Source: JAKOWB01 sp038363005
GTDB lineage: Bacteria; Pseudomonadota; Alphaproteobacteria; Kiloniellales; JACOMY01
DNA length: 64,000 nt
Direction: 5' to 3'
Assembly: GCA_038363005.1 (NCBI GenBank)
Contig: JBBQBI010000008.1
Location: 62,001-126,000, forward strand
The position numbers and the translations under genes are program-made. This document shows positions 24,252 to 34,080 of the stretch, one piece after another. Position 1 is the first letter of the stretch. The number at the start of each line of letters is the position of its first letter. Under the pieces are notes generated by a model. It did not search any database and was not told the DNA's origin. It saw only the letters and a list, made by a program, of their open reading frames with translations.

Positions 24252-24362
24252 GCCCTCACCCTGTCCCTCTCCCGCCAAAAGCGGGAGAGGGGACGCCCCG
24301 GCTGGCATCTGCCGTTTGCCTCCCTCTCCCGCTTTTGGCGGGAGAGGGTAGGGGTGAGGGCC
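24252..24362. repeat. Large inverted repeat between frmA and fghA
   Basis: GCCCTCACCCTGTCCCTCTC plus CCGCCAAAAGCGGGAGAGG on the left, and CCTCTCCCGCTTTTGGCGGG plus AGAGGGTAGGGGTGAGGGC on the right. Each half is a hairpin (CTCTCCCGC-CAAAA-GCGGGAGAG) and the two halves are inverted copies, leaving a ~30-bp core. It fills the frmA-fghA gap. Confidence 0.85.
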
Positions 24363-24375
24363 CTCGGTTACAGCC

Positions 24376-25485
<1,110 letters not shown>

Positions 25486-25620
25486 GGGGCGTCTCCCGTT
25501 TCTTGATGGTTGAACGGCGGCAGAGTAGGCAGGCGGGCTGGCCCTGCCTAGCCCCTCAACGACATTGCCCCGCCCCCCGGCGGCGCCCTAGGCTTGGCAT
25601 ACGGCGGAAGGGTGGACGGC

Positions 25621-26367
25621 ATGGATTTCGGCGGCAAGCGGGCGCTGGTCACCGGCGGCGCCTCGGGCATCGGCCTGGCAACGGTGGAGCGCTTGGCGGC
25701 GGCCGGCGCGACAGTGGCATTGAACGACCTGGTCGGCAGCCCGCGCGCCGCCGAGCAGGTCGCGCGCCTCACGGCCGCCGGTCTCAAAGTCATCGCCGCG
25801 CCCGGCAACGTGGCGGAACCGGGCGGCGCCGAGCGCATGGTGGCCGACGCCATCCAGGCCCTCGGCGGCCTCGACCTGCTGGTGAACAACGCCGGCACCT
25901 CCGTCAGCCGAGCGCCGATCGACTTCGCCGACCTCGACGCCATGAGCGAGGACTTCTGGCAGGCTATGCTGGCGACCAACCTGCTGGGGCCCTTCCGCTG
26001 CACCCATGCCGCCGCGCCGGCGCTCAAGGTGGCTGGCGGTGCCGTGGTCTCCACCGCCTCGGTCGCCGGGCTGGGGGAGCGCGGCTCCTCACTGGCCTAC
26101 TCCGCCAGCAAGGCGGCGCTGATCAACATGACGCGCAGCTTGGCGCGCGCCCTGGCGCCCAAGGTGCGAGTCAACGCTGTGGCGCCGGGCCTGGTCGACA
26201 GCCCCTGGATCAAGGACTGGCCCGATGCGCGCAAGCAGGCGACGCGCGACAAGACGCTGCTGGGCAAGCTGGCGACGCCGGACGACATCGCGCAGGGCAT
26301 CGTCTTCCTGCTGGGCCACGGCCACATCACCGGCCAGACGCTGGTGATCGACGGCGGCCAGACCTGA
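25621..26367 (+). CDS. SDR family oxidoreductase
   Basis: 248 residues from MDFGGKRALVTGGASGIG (NAD(P) glycine motif at 11-18), NNAG at the expected place (LLVNNAGTSV), catalytic Tyr-x3-Lys in SLAYSASKAAL and the terminal GQTLVIDGGQT. A classical short-chain dehydrogenase; substrate unknown. It is 12 bp upstream of the M81 peptidase gene and probably cotranscribed with it. The start nine codons downstream of a first ATG was chosen to match the family N-terminus. Confidence 0.93.
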   Translation: MDFGGKRALVTGGASGIGLATVERLAAAGATVALNDLVGSPRAAEQVARLTAAGLKVIAAPGNVAEPGGAERMVADAIQALGGLDLLVNNAGTSVSRAPIDFADLDAMSEDFWQAMLATNLLGPFRCTHAAAPALKVAGGAVVSTASVAGLGERGSSLAYSASKAALINMTRSLARALAPKVRVNAVAPGLVDSPWIKDWPDARKQATRDKTLLGKLATPDDIAQGIVFLLGHGHITGQTLVIDGGQT

Positions 26368-26379
26368 GGGGCCGGGCCG

Positions 26380-27864
26380 ATGCGCGTGCTGACCGCCGAG
26401 TTCACCCACGAGACCAATCGTTTCTCAGTCCGCAAGACCGGCCTCAAGGTCTTCGAGTCCCGCGCCCTGCTGCATGGCGCCAAGGCTATCGCCGCGCGCG
26501 GCCAGGCCAACACCGAGCTGGCCGGCTTCCTCGACGTGCTGACCGCGGCGCATGTTGAGGTGGTGCACGCCATCACCGCCGATGCCGAGCCCGCCGGGCT
26601 GGTGACCGACCAGGCCTTCGACTTCATCTGTGCCTGCATCCTGGAGAGCGCGCGCCATGGCCCCTATGACGGCGTGGCGCTGGGGCTGCACGGCGCCGCG
26701 GTGACCGAGAGTCACGAGGACGCCGAGGGCGAGTTGCTGCAGCGCCTGCGCGGCGTGCTGGGCCCCGACATTCCCATCGCCATCACGCTCGACCTGCACG
26801 CCAACGTGACCGAGCGCATGTGCGACCTGGCGCAGATCATCGTCTCCTTCAAGACCTATCCGCACGTCGACATGCGCGAGGCCGGGCGCCACGCGGCGAC
26901 GCTCTTGCTGCGCACCATGCGGGGCGAGATCCATCCGGTGACGCAGCGCCTGGCCGTGCCGCTGCTGGAGGAGCCCACCGGCCTGCGCACCGACGCCGGC
27001 CCGATGATCGCCTGGGCGCAGCAGGCGCGCGACTATGAGACGACGGACGGCGTCTACGCCGTCTCGATCAACGGCGGTTTCGCCGCCGCCGACATCCACG
27101 AGATGGGGCCGACGGTGCTGGTGACCGCCGCGGCCAACAGCGACCACCGCCGCTTCGCCCGCCGCATCGCCGCCGAGATCTGGGCCGGCCGCGACGCCGG
27201 CTTCGACCCCGACATGCTGACGCCGACGCAGGCCGCCACCCTGGCGCGCGACTGGCAGGGCGCGAAGCCGCTGGTGATCGGCGACTACGGCGACAACCCC
27301 GGCGCCGGCGCCTATGGCGACGCGCCCTCGCTGCTCAAGGCGCTGCTGGAGCTAGGTGTGGACAACGCCTGCTTCGGCCCCATGGTGGACGCCGAGACGG
27401 CGGCGGCGCTGCAGGGCCAGGCGGCCGGTTCCACCGTGCGGGTGAGTCTCGGCGGCAAGACCGATCCGCGCTTCGGCGGCCCGCCACTGGAGCTGACCGC
27501 GACGCTGCTCGGCACCTACGACGGCTGGTTCACCGGCGACGGCCCCATGGCCGGCGGCCAGCGCCTCTGCTACGGCCCGACCGCGACGCTGAAGGTCGAC
27601 GGCATCGAGATCCTGGTGGTGACCAACCCCGGCCAGCTGCTCGACCTGCAGCAGTTCAAGGCCTTCGGCATCCTGCCGGAGACCAAGCGCGCCATCGCCC
27701 TGAAGAGCCAGCAGCACTTCCGCGCCGCCTTCACGCCGATCGCCGGCAAGATCGTGCTTTGCGACGGCGGCGGGCTCAGCACCGGGGACCTGACGAAGTT
27801 CCCCTTCAGCCGGGTCAGGCGGCCGATCTATCCGCTGGACAAGGGGATGAGCTGGGCGCCCTAG
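26380..27864 (+). CDS. M81 family metallopeptidase (MlrC-like)
   Basis: 494 residues. Starts MRVLTAEFTHETNRFS, the M81 opening, with ALGLHGAAVTESHEDAEG and TLDLHANVTERM in the N-terminal MlrC domain (His and Asp/Glu metal ligands) and GDYGDNPGAGAYGDAPSLL at the beginning of the C-terminal domain. MlrC degrades linearised microcystin products in Sphingomonas; most family members have unknown peptide or amide substrates. Pairs with the SDR gene before it, suggesting a small catabolic unit. Confidence 0.93.
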   Translation: MRVLTAEFTHETNRFSVRKTGLKVFESRALLHGAKAIAARGQANTELAGFLDVLTAAHVEVVHAITADAEPAGLVTDQAFDFICACILESARHGPYDGVALGLHGAAVTESHEDAEGELLQRLRGVLGPDIPIAITLDLHANVTERMCDLAQIIVSFKTYPHVDMREAGRHAATLLLRTMRGEIHPVTQRLAVPLLEEPTGLRTDAGPMIAWAQQARDYETTDGVYAVSINGGFAAADIHEMGPTVLVTAAANSDHRRFARRIAAEIWAGRDAGFDPDMLTPTQAATLARDWQGAKPLVIGDYGDNPGAGAYGDAPSLLKALLELGVDNACFGPMVDAETAAALQGQAAGSTVRVSLGGKTDPRFGGPPLELTATLLGTYDGWFTGDGPMAGGQRLCYGPTATLKVDGIEILVVTNPGQLLDLQQFKAFGILPETKRAIALKSQQHFRAAFTPIAGKIVLCDGGGLSTGDLTKFPFSRVRRPIYPLDKGMSWAP

Positions 27865-27879
27865 CCTCTCCCGCTCTTC

Positions 27880-28812
27880 CTAACCCTCTCCCCTGGAGGG
27901 AGAGGGTGGGCGCGCAGCGCCCGGGTGAGGGGGGTCGGTGCGACTGGCCGGCGGCGGCACCGACCGACCCCCCTCACCCCGACCCTCTCCCTCAAGGGGA
28001 GAGGGGGAAGGGATGGGAGAGGGCGCCGCAACGGCGCTCAGCGGCACCACCCGCCCCTGCTTGAAGGTCGCCAGATGGTCGCCGCCATCCAGCGCCAACA
28101 GCTGCCCGGTCACCGACTTCGCCGCGATCAGAAAACGCAGCGCCGCCGTGATCTCCGCCAGGGCGGCGGCGCGGCCGAGCGGCAGGCGGGTGGCGCGCTG
28201 GGCGAAGTCGGCCTCGCTCTGCCCGCGCGGCGGCAGCACCGGGCCGGGACCGATGGCATTCACCCGGATGCGCGGCGCCAGGGCCTGCGCCAGGCTCTGG
28301 GTCAGCGACCAGAGCGCAATCTTGGTCACGGTGTAGGAGAGGTAGCGCGGGCTGGGGTGCAGCACGCGGGCATCCAGCATGTTGACCACCAGGCCACCGG
28401 CACCTTCGGGCAGCAGCTCGGCGAAGTGCTGGGTCAGCACCAGCGGCGCGCGCAGGTTGGGCTCGATGTGATGGTCCCAGGACTCGCGGGTCGCGCTCTC
28501 CACGTCGTCGAAGTCGAAGACCGAGGCGTTGTTGACCAGCAGCCCCAGCGGCCCCACCAGGCGCGTGGCGCGCTCGACCAGCGTCTGGGTCTCCGCCTCC
28601 TGCCCCAGGTCGGCCTTGAGCGCCGCCGCCTTGCCGCCGCCGGCGCGGATCTCCTCCACCACTGCCAGCGCCGCCGCCTCGCTCTCGTTGTAGTGCACCG
28701 CCACGGCGAAGCCCTGCGCCGCCAGGTCGAGCGCCAGCGCGCGGCCAACGCGCCGCGCGGCGCCGGTGACCAGCGCGGCCTGGGGGTAGTGGTCGGGGTG
28801 CGGGCTCGCCAT
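27880..28812 (-). CDS. SDR family protein, pteridine reductase/FolM-like, with repeat-encoded tail
   Basis: 310 residues from MASPHPDHYPQAALVTGAARRVG. TGAARRVG with an arginine pair is the NADPH motif of FolM/PTR1-type dihydropteridine reductases, and YLSYTVTKIALW has the Tyr-x3-Lys site. It lies 18 bp downstream of folE on the same strand, supporting a role in pterin reduction. The SDR fold should end near GQLLALDGGDHLATF; the final ~45 residues, rich in Pro, Ser, Gly and Glu, are translated from the palindromic repeat at 27884-28012. folM is a probable name but I leave it open. Confidence 0.85.
   Translation of the reverse strand: MASPHPDHYPQAALVTGAARRVGRALALDLAAQGFAVAVHYNESEAAALAVVEEIRAGGGKAAALKADLGQEAETQTLVERATRLVGPLGLLVNNASVFDFDDVESATRESWDHHIEPNLRAPLVLTQHFAELLPEGAGGLVVNMLDARVLHPSPRYLSYTVTKIALWSLTQSLAQALAPRIRVNAIGPGPVLPPRGQSEADFAQRATRLPLGRAAALAEITAALRFLIAAKSVTGQLLALDGGDHLATFKQGRVVPLSAVAAPSPIPSPSPLEGEGRGEGGRSVPPPASRTDPPHPGAARPPSPSRGEG
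27884..28012. repeat. Composite palindromic repeat, copy 2
   Basis: CCCTCTCCCCTGGAGGGAGA hairpin, GCGCAGCGCCCGGGTGAGGG with GGGTCGGTGCG, a short core, CACCGACCGACCCCCCTCAC and a final CCCTCTCCCTCAAGGGGAGA hairpin. Same block order as copies at 7179 and 32628. It encodes the C-terminal tail of the FolM-like SDR. Confidence 0.85.
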
Positions 28813-28829
28813 CGGGCGGGGAGACTGCC

Positions 28830-29456
28830 CTAACGGCCGAGCAGACGGAAGAACTCGCTGCGCCGGGCGGGGTCGTCGCGGAAGCAGCCGGTCAGGCGGG
28901 TGGTGACCATCGCCACCCCCGGCTTGCGCACGCCGCGCGTCGTCATGCACTGGTGCTGCGCCTCGATCATCACGGCGACGCCCAGGGGTTCCAGCGCCTG
29001 CTGGATGCAGTCGGCGACCTGGGCCGTCAGCTTCTCCTGGATCTGCAGGCGGCGGGCGAATGCGTCCAGCACGCGCGCCAGCTTGGAGATGCCGACCACG
29101 CGCTTGTGCGGCCAATAGGCGATGTGCGCCTTGCCCAGGATCGGCACCAGGTGGTGCTCGCAGTGGCTCTCCAGCGCGATGTCGCGCAGCAGCACCATTT
29201 CGTCGTAGCCCTCGGTCTCCGCGAAGGTACGCTCCAGCAGGGCGCGCGGGTCCTCCTCGTAGCCGGCGAAGAACTCGCGATAGGACCGCACCACGCGATC
29301 CGGGGTGCCCAGCAACCCCTCGCGGTCGGGGTTGTCGCCGGCCCAGCGCAGCAGCGTGCGCACAGCGGCTTCGGCCTCCGCCTGGGTCGGGCGGCTATCG
29401 CTCAAGGGCTGGTCCGGCGCGCGGGCGAAGCCGGCGGCGGCAAGCGGCTGGTTCAT
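28830..29456 (-). CDS. folE: GTP cyclohydrolase I
   Basis: Converts GTP to 7,8-dihydroneopterin triphosphate, first step of folate (or related pterin) synthesis. 208 residues with GTPDRVVRSYREFF, the zinc/active-site segment SHCEHHLVPILGKAHIAYWP and the C-terminal AQHQCMTTRGVRK. Followed by the FolM-like SDR on the same strand. Divergent from dapF, 108 bp apart. Confidence 0.97.
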   Translation of the reverse strand: MNQPLAAAGFARAPDQPLSDSRPTQAEAEAAVRTLLRWAGDNPDREGLLGTPDRVVRSYREFFAGYEEDPRALLERTFAETEGYDEMVLLRDIALESHCEHHLVPILGKAHIAYWPHKRVVGISKLARVLDAFARRLQIQEKLTAQVADCIQQALEPLGVAVMIEAQHQCMTTRGVRKPGVAMVTTRLTGCFRDDPARRSEFFRLLGR

Positions 29457-29564
29457 GGCTGGGGGTCCCTCTCGTGCTGACCCTAGCTGGTACGTGTGTG
29501 CCGCCGCAGCGGATCAGGCGCCCCATTGGTGGACAGATTCGGGACCCCCACCTATAACGGCGCC

Positions 29565-30449
29565 ATGCAGGATACCGAGGGCCGCCCGTTCCTGAAGATG
29601 CACGGCCTGGGCAACGACTTCGTCATCGTCGATGCCCGGGAGCGGCCCTTCGTGCCCTCGCCGTTGGCGGCGCGGCGCATCGCCGACCGCCATCGTGGCG
29701 TCGGCTTCGACCAGCTCATTGTCATCGAGCCCCCGCGCAATGGCGCCGCCGCGCGGCTGCGCTTCTGGAACGCCGACGGCAGCGAGGCCGGCGCCTGCGG
29801 CAACGGCTCGCGCTGCGCCGCCTGGCTGCTGGGGCTGGAGCTGGGGCGCGACGACATACGGCTGGAGACGCTGGGCGGGCCGCTGGAGTGCACGCTGCTG
29901 GGCGGCCACCGCGTCGCCGTGGACTTCGGACCGGCACGCACCGACTGGCAGCAGGTGCCGCTGGCCCGCGCGGTCGACACACTGCACGTGCCGCTGGCCG
30001 CCGGCCACTTAAGCGACGCCGCCTGCCTGTCAGTCGGCAATCCGCACGCCACCTTCTTCGTGCCCGATGCCGAGGCGGTGGACCTCGCCACTCTTGGCCC
30101 CCTGCTGGAACACGATGCCTGGTTTCCGGAGCGCGCCAACATCGGCGTCGCCAGCCTGCGCCCCGATGGCGCCCTGCGCGTACGGGTGTGGGAGCGCGGC
30201 GTCGGCATCACCCAGGCCTGCGGCACCGGCGCCACCGCCGCCGCCGCCAACGCCATGCGGCGTGGCCTGGTCGGCGAGCGCGTCATCACCCACCTGGACG
30301 GCGGCGCGCTGCAGATCGAGCGCCAGGGCAGCGGTCACCTGGTCATGTCCGGCGAGGTCACGCTGGCCTTCGCCGGCAGCCTGGCGCCCGAGATGATCGC
30401 CCCCGAGCTGCTGGGCGGGCGCGAAGCCGCGACGGAACCCGCGGCATGA
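29565..30449 (+). CDS. dapF: Diaminopimelate epimerase
   Basis: Interconverts LL- and meso-diaminopimelate for lysine and peptidoglycan synthesis. 294 residues. The two catalytic cysteines lie in AGACGNGSRCAAW (C78) and TQACGTGATAAA (C219); KMHGLGNDFVIVD and SVGNPHATFFV are further family blocks. First gene of an overlapping trio with mtaB and ftsY: its stop overlaps the mtaB ATG (ATGA). Confidence 0.97.
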   Translation: MQDTEGRPFLKMHGLGNDFVIVDARERPFVPSPLAARRIADRHRGVGFDQLIVIEPPRNGAAARLRFWNADGSEAGACGNGSRCAAWLLGLELGRDDIRLETLGGPLECTLLGGHRVAVDFGPARTDWQQVPLARAVDTLHVPLAAGHLSDAACLSVGNPHATFFVPDAEAVDLATLGPLLEHDAWFPERANIGVASLRPDGALRVRVWERGVGITQACGTGATAAAANAMRRGLVGERVITHLDGGALQIERQGSGHLVMSGEVTLAFAGSLAPEMIAPELLGGREAATEPAA

Positions 30450-31690
30450 GCAGCGCCACGGTGCTGTCCTTCGGCTGCCGCCTCAACGCCGCCGAGGCCG
30501 AGACGATTCGCGCCCACCTGGCCGCCGCCGGGCGGCGCGACACCGTGGTGCTGAACGCCTGCGCCGTCACCGCCGAGGCCGAGGCGCAGCTGCGCCAGGC
30601 CATCCGCAAGGCACGGCGCGAGCGGCCGGACGCCGAGATCGTCGTCACCGGCTGCGCCGCGCAGATCGCGCCCGATCGCTATGCCGCCCTGCCGGAGGTC
30701 GACCGTGTGGTCGGCAATGCCGAGAAGCTGCGGCCGGAGACCTGGCGCCGCGGCGCCAACGCGGCCCTGCAGGTCAGCGACATCTTCGCCGCGCCGCCGC
30801 CGGCCGTGCCGGTGACCCTGGCCAGCCGCAGCCGCGCCTTCCTGCAGATCCAGCAGGGCTGCGACCACCGCTGCAGCTTCTGCATCATTCCCTTCGGCCG
30901 CGGCGACAACCGCTCGGTCCCGGCCGCGCGCCTGCTGGCGGAAGCCCGCGCCCTGGTCGCGGGCGGCGCGCAGGAGATCGTGCTGACCGGCGTCGACATC
31001 GGCGGCTGGGGCGGTGACCTGGCCGGGCATCCCGTCCTGGGCGACCTGGTGGCAGCGCTGCTAGCCGCGCTGCCGGAGCTGCCACGCCTGCGCCTCTCCT
31101 CGCTCGATCCGGTGGAGATCGACGAGCGGCTCTACAACCTCTTCGGCGCCGAACCGCGCCTCATGCCGCACCTGCATCTCTCGGTGCAGGCCGGCGACGA
31201 CATCATCCTGAAGCGCATGAAGCGGCGCCACCTGCGGGCCGACGTGCTGGCCGCCGTGGCGCGGCTGCGCGCGCTGCGCCCCGGCATGGCCTTCGGCGCC
31301 GACCTGATCGCCGGCTTCCCGACCGAGACCGACGAGCAGTTCCAGCGCACGCTTGATCTGGTGGCCGAGGCCGGCCTGACCTGGCTGCACGTCTTCCCCT
31401 ACTCCGCCCGCCCCGGCACGCCGGCGGCGCGCATGCCGCAGGTGCCGGTGCCGGTCCGCAAGGAGCGTGCCGCGCGGCTGCGCGCGCTGGGCGAGCGGCA
31501 GGCGGCGGCCTTTTTGCGGGCCGAAGTCGGGCGCCGGCGGCAGGTCCTGGTCGAGCGCGGCGGCCGCGGCTACACCGAGCACTTCGCGCCGGTCGCCGTC
31601 AGCGGCCAGCCCGGCACGCTGGTCGCGGCGCGCCTGACCCACGTCACCGAGGGCCGCCTGGCGGCCGCAGCGCCGGAGCAGGCCGCGTGA
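30446..31690 (+). CDS. mtaB: tRNA N6-threonylcarbamoyladenosine-37 methylthiotransferase
   Basis: Radical SAM enzyme that adds the 2-methylthio group to t6A37 in tRNAs. 414 residues. The N-terminal UPF0004 domain has cluster cysteines C11, C39 and C70; the radical SAM cluster is GCDHRCSFC (C139, C143, C146) followed by IIPFGRG, typical of MtaB rather than MiaB or RimO; a short TRAM-like region ends the protein. Coupled to dapF (4-bp overlap) and to ftsY (GTGA overlap). Confidence 0.94.
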   Translation: MSSATVLSFGCRLNAAEAETIRAHLAAAGRRDTVVLNACAVTAEAEAQLRQAIRKARRERPDAEIVVTGCAAQIAPDRYAALPEVDRVVGNAEKLRPETWRRGANAALQVSDIFAAPPPAVPVTLASRSRAFLQIQQGCDHRCSFCIIPFGRGDNRSVPAARLLAEARALVAGGAQEIVLTGVDIGGWGGDLAGHPVLGDLVAALLAALPELPRLRLSSLDPVEIDERLYNLFGAEPRLMPHLHLSVQAGDDIILKRMKRRHLRADVLAAVARLRALRPGMAFGADLIAGFPTETDEQFQRTLDLVAEAGLTWLHVFPYSARPGTPAARMPQVPVPVRKERAARLRALGERQAAAFLRAEVGRRRQVLVERGGRGYTEHFAPVAVSGQPGTLVAARLTHVTEGRLAAAAPEQAA

Positions 31691-32601
31691 GCTGGTTCAA
31701 GAAACTCAAGACCGGGCTGGCCAAGTCGACCGGCAAGCTGACCGGCGGCATCGGCGCCATCTTCACCAAGCGCAAGCTGGACCAGGCGGCACTGGACGAG
31801 CTGGAGGAGCTGCTGATCGGCGCCGACCTGGGCGTGGCGACGGCGGCCAAGCTGGTGGCGCGCCTGAAGCGCGAACGCTTCGGCCGTGACGTCACCGACC
31901 AGGAGGTGCGCGAGGCGCTGGCCGCGCACATCGCCGAGATCCTCACCCCCGTCGCCCGGCCGCTGGCGATCGAGGCCGGCCGCAAGCCACATGTCGTGCT
32001 GGTGGTCGGCGTCAACGGCAGCGGCAAGACCACCACCATCGGTAAGCTGGCGCGGCAGTACCAGGGCGAGGGGCTGAAACTGCGCCTTGCCGCCGGCGAC
32101 ACCTTCCGCGCCGCCGCCATCGAGCAGCTCAGAATCTGGGGCGAGCGCGCCCGCGTGCCGGTAGTGGCCGGCGAACAGGGCGCCGATGCCGCCGGCCTGG
32201 CCTTTCGCGCGCTGGAGGAATCCAAGGCCGCCGGCGACGACCTGCTGCTGATCGACACCGCCGGCCGGCTGCACAACAAGACCCTGCTGATGGACGAGCT
32301 CGCCAAGGTGGTGCGCGTTCTGAAGAAGCAGGACCCCAGCGCGCCGCACGACACGCTGCTGGTGCTGGACGCCACCACCGGGCAGAACGCCGTCAGCCAG
32401 GTCGCCACCTTCAAGGAGCTGGTGAAGATCACCGGCCTGGTGCTGACCAAGCTCGACGGTTCCGCCAAGGGCGGCATCCTGGTCGCCCTGGCCGAGCAGT
32501 TCGCCCTGCCGGTGCACATGATCGGCGTCGGCGAGGGCGCCGAGGACCTGCGGGACTTCGACGCGAAGGAATTCGCGCGCGGGCTGATGGGGCTGGAGTA
32601 G
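31687..32601 (+). CDS. ftsY: Signal recognition particle receptor FtsY
   Basis: SRP receptor GTPase at the inner membrane. 304 residues with GTG start overlapping the mtaB stop. NG domain only: WFKKLKTGLAKS amphipathic N-terminus, Walker A GVNGSGKTTTIGKLA, DTAGRLHNK and TKLDGSAKGG. The long acidic A domain of E. coli FtsY is absent, as usual in alphaproteobacteria. Partner of Ffh (19318-20754). Confidence 0.97.
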   Translation: MSWFKKLKTGLAKSTGKLTGGIGAIFTKRKLDQAALDELEELLIGADLGVATAAKLVARLKRERFGRDVTDQEVREALAAHIAEILTPVARPLAIEAGRKPHVVLVVGVNGSGKTTTIGKLARQYQGEGLKLRLAAGDTFRAAAIEQLRIWGERARVPVVAGEQGADAAGLAFRALEESKAAGDDLLLIDTAGRLHNKTLLMDELAKVVRVLKKQDPSAPHDTLLVLDATTGQNAVSQVATFKELVKITGLVLTKLDGSAKGGILVALAEQFALPVHMIGVGEGAEDLRDFDAKEFARGLMGLE

Positions 32602-32627
32602 GGCAGCCCCTTCCCCCACAGAGGGTT

Positions 32628-32776
32628 CCCCTCTCCCCCTTGCGGGAGAGGGTGGCACGCGAGCGGAGCGAAGCGTGTCGGGTGAGGGGGGTCTATGCGA
32701 TTCCCGCCGCCTGCATAGACCCCCCTCATCCGGCGGCTGCGCCGCCACCTTCTCCCGCTGGGGGAGAAGGGGAAAC
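32628..32776. repeat. Composite palindromic repeat, copy 3
   Basis: CCCCTCTCCCCCTTGCGGGA hairpin, a GGGTGAGGGGGGTCTATGCG arm, core, GCATAGACCCCCCTCATCCG arm and a final TTCTCCCGCTGGGGGAGAAG hairpin. It fills the 244-bp gap between ftsY and rlmN; the arms around the core differ in sequence from copies 1 and 2 but remain complementary to each other. Confidence 0.85.
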
Positions 32777-32844
32777 CCTGAAGGGAGCCGGCGCGCCACC
32801 CCCAACCCTTGCCCCCAGGCCCTCCCGAGCGTATCTAGCCGCCC

Positions 32845-33990
32845 ATGTCCGCCTCCGCCCCCGTCGCCACCACCCACGCCCAGGCCTTCGCGCCGCCGCA
32901 CGAGAGCGGCCTGCAGAACCTCGTCGGCCTGACCCGCGAGGAGCTGACCGCCGCCGTCGTCGCGCTGGGCGAGCCGGCCTTCCGCGCCAAGCAGCTCTGG
33001 ACCTGGATCTACGACAAGGGCGAGCGCGATTTCGCGCAGATGTCGAGCCTGTCCAAGGGCTTCCGCGCCAAGCTGGCGGAGGCCTGCCAGATCGGCCGCC
33101 CGACGGTGAACACGGCGCAGGAATCCTTCGACGGCACGCGCAAGTGGCTCCTCCAGTTCGACGACCGCCAGCAGGTCGAGGCGGTGCACATTCCCGATGA
33201 CGAGCGCGGCACGCTCTGTGTCTCATCCCAGGTCGGCTGCACCTTGACCTGCCGCTTCTGCCACACCGGCACGCAGCGCCTGGTGCGCAACCTCGGCCCC
33301 GCCGAGATCGTCGGCCAAGTGCTGCTGGCCAAGGACCACTTCCAGGAGTGGCCGGCCAGCCGCCCGGAGCGCCAGATCACCAACCTGGTCTTCATGGGCA
33401 TGGGCGAACCGCTCTATAACTACGAGAACGTCGCCAAGGCGATCCGCATCATCAAGGACGGCGAGGGGCTGGGCATCTCCAAGCGCAAGATCACACTGTC
33501 GACCGCCGGCGTGGTGCCGATGATGCAGCGCTGCGGCGAGGAGCTGGGGGTCAACCTCGCGGTCTCGCTGCACGCCGTGGTCGACGAGATCCGCGACGTC
33601 ATCGTGCCGCTGAACAAGAAGTACCCCATCGCCGAGCTGATGCAGGCCTGCCGCACCTATCCCGGCGTCCACAACGCGCGGCGCATCACCTTCGAGTACG
33701 TCATGCTGCGTGACGTGAACGACAGCGACGCCGACGCCAAGGGGCTGGTCCACCTGCTGAAGGACATCCCGGCCAAGACCAACCTGATCCCCTTCAACCC
33801 CTGGCCCGGCGCGCCCTACGAGTGTTCCCTGCCGGAGCGCATCGAGCGCTTCGCGCAGATCCTCAACGACGCCGGCCTGGCCGCCCCGGTGCGCATCCCG
33901 CGCGGCCAGGACATCTACGCCGCCTGCGGCCAGCTGAAGAGCGCCAGCCAGCGGGTGAAGAAGAGCGAGCGGGAGGTCATCGGTTCATAA
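32845..33990 (+). CDS. rlmN: Dual 23S rRNA A2503 / tRNA A37 C2-methyltransferase
   Basis: Radical SAM methyltransferase. 381 residues. The cluster motif GCTLTCRFCHTG gives C132, C136 and C139; VFMGMGEPLYNYENV and RITFEYVMLRDVNDSD are family blocks, and GQDIYAACGQL near the C-terminus holds the methyl-accepting cysteine pair partner. Normal length. Preceded by a palindromic repeat and followed by the Fic promoter region. Confidence 0.97.
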   Translation: MSASAPVATTHAQAFAPPHESGLQNLVGLTREELTAAVVALGEPAFRAKQLWTWIYDKGERDFAQMSSLSKGFRAKLAEACQIGRPTVNTAQESFDGTRKWLLQFDDRQQVEAVHIPDDERGTLCVSSQVGCTLTCRFCHTGTQRLVRNLGPAEIVGQVLLAKDHFQEWPASRPERQITNLVFMGMGEPLYNYENVAKAIRIIKDGEGLGISKRKITLSTAGVVPMMQRCGEELGVNLAVSLHAVVDEIRDVIVPLNKKYPIAELMQACRTYPGVHNARRITFEYVMLRDVNDSDADAKGLVHLLKDIPAKTNLIPFNPWPGAPYECSLPERIERFAQILNDAGLAAPVRIPRGQDIYAACGQLKSASQRVKKSEREVIGS

Positions 33991-34000
33991 TTTCGCGGAA

Positions 34001-34042
34001 AATCGACATGAGTTGACAAGCTGTCGATTCGATCGACATATT
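34001..34042 (+). promoter_or_regulatory. Promoter with operator-like palindrome upstream of fic
   Basis: A -35 box TTGACA (34013-34018), 18-bp spacer and -10-like CATATT (34037-34042). Between them lies TGTCGAT-TCG-ATCGACA (34022-34038), a perfect palindrome with seven-base arms. A third half-site AATCGACA is at 34001-34008 and a related TTCGACAG at 34073-34080. This is the layout of a repressor-controlled promoter. Confidence 0.65.
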
Positions 34043-34080
34043 CCCGACAATGTGTTGATTTTTGTCAGAAGATTCGACAG

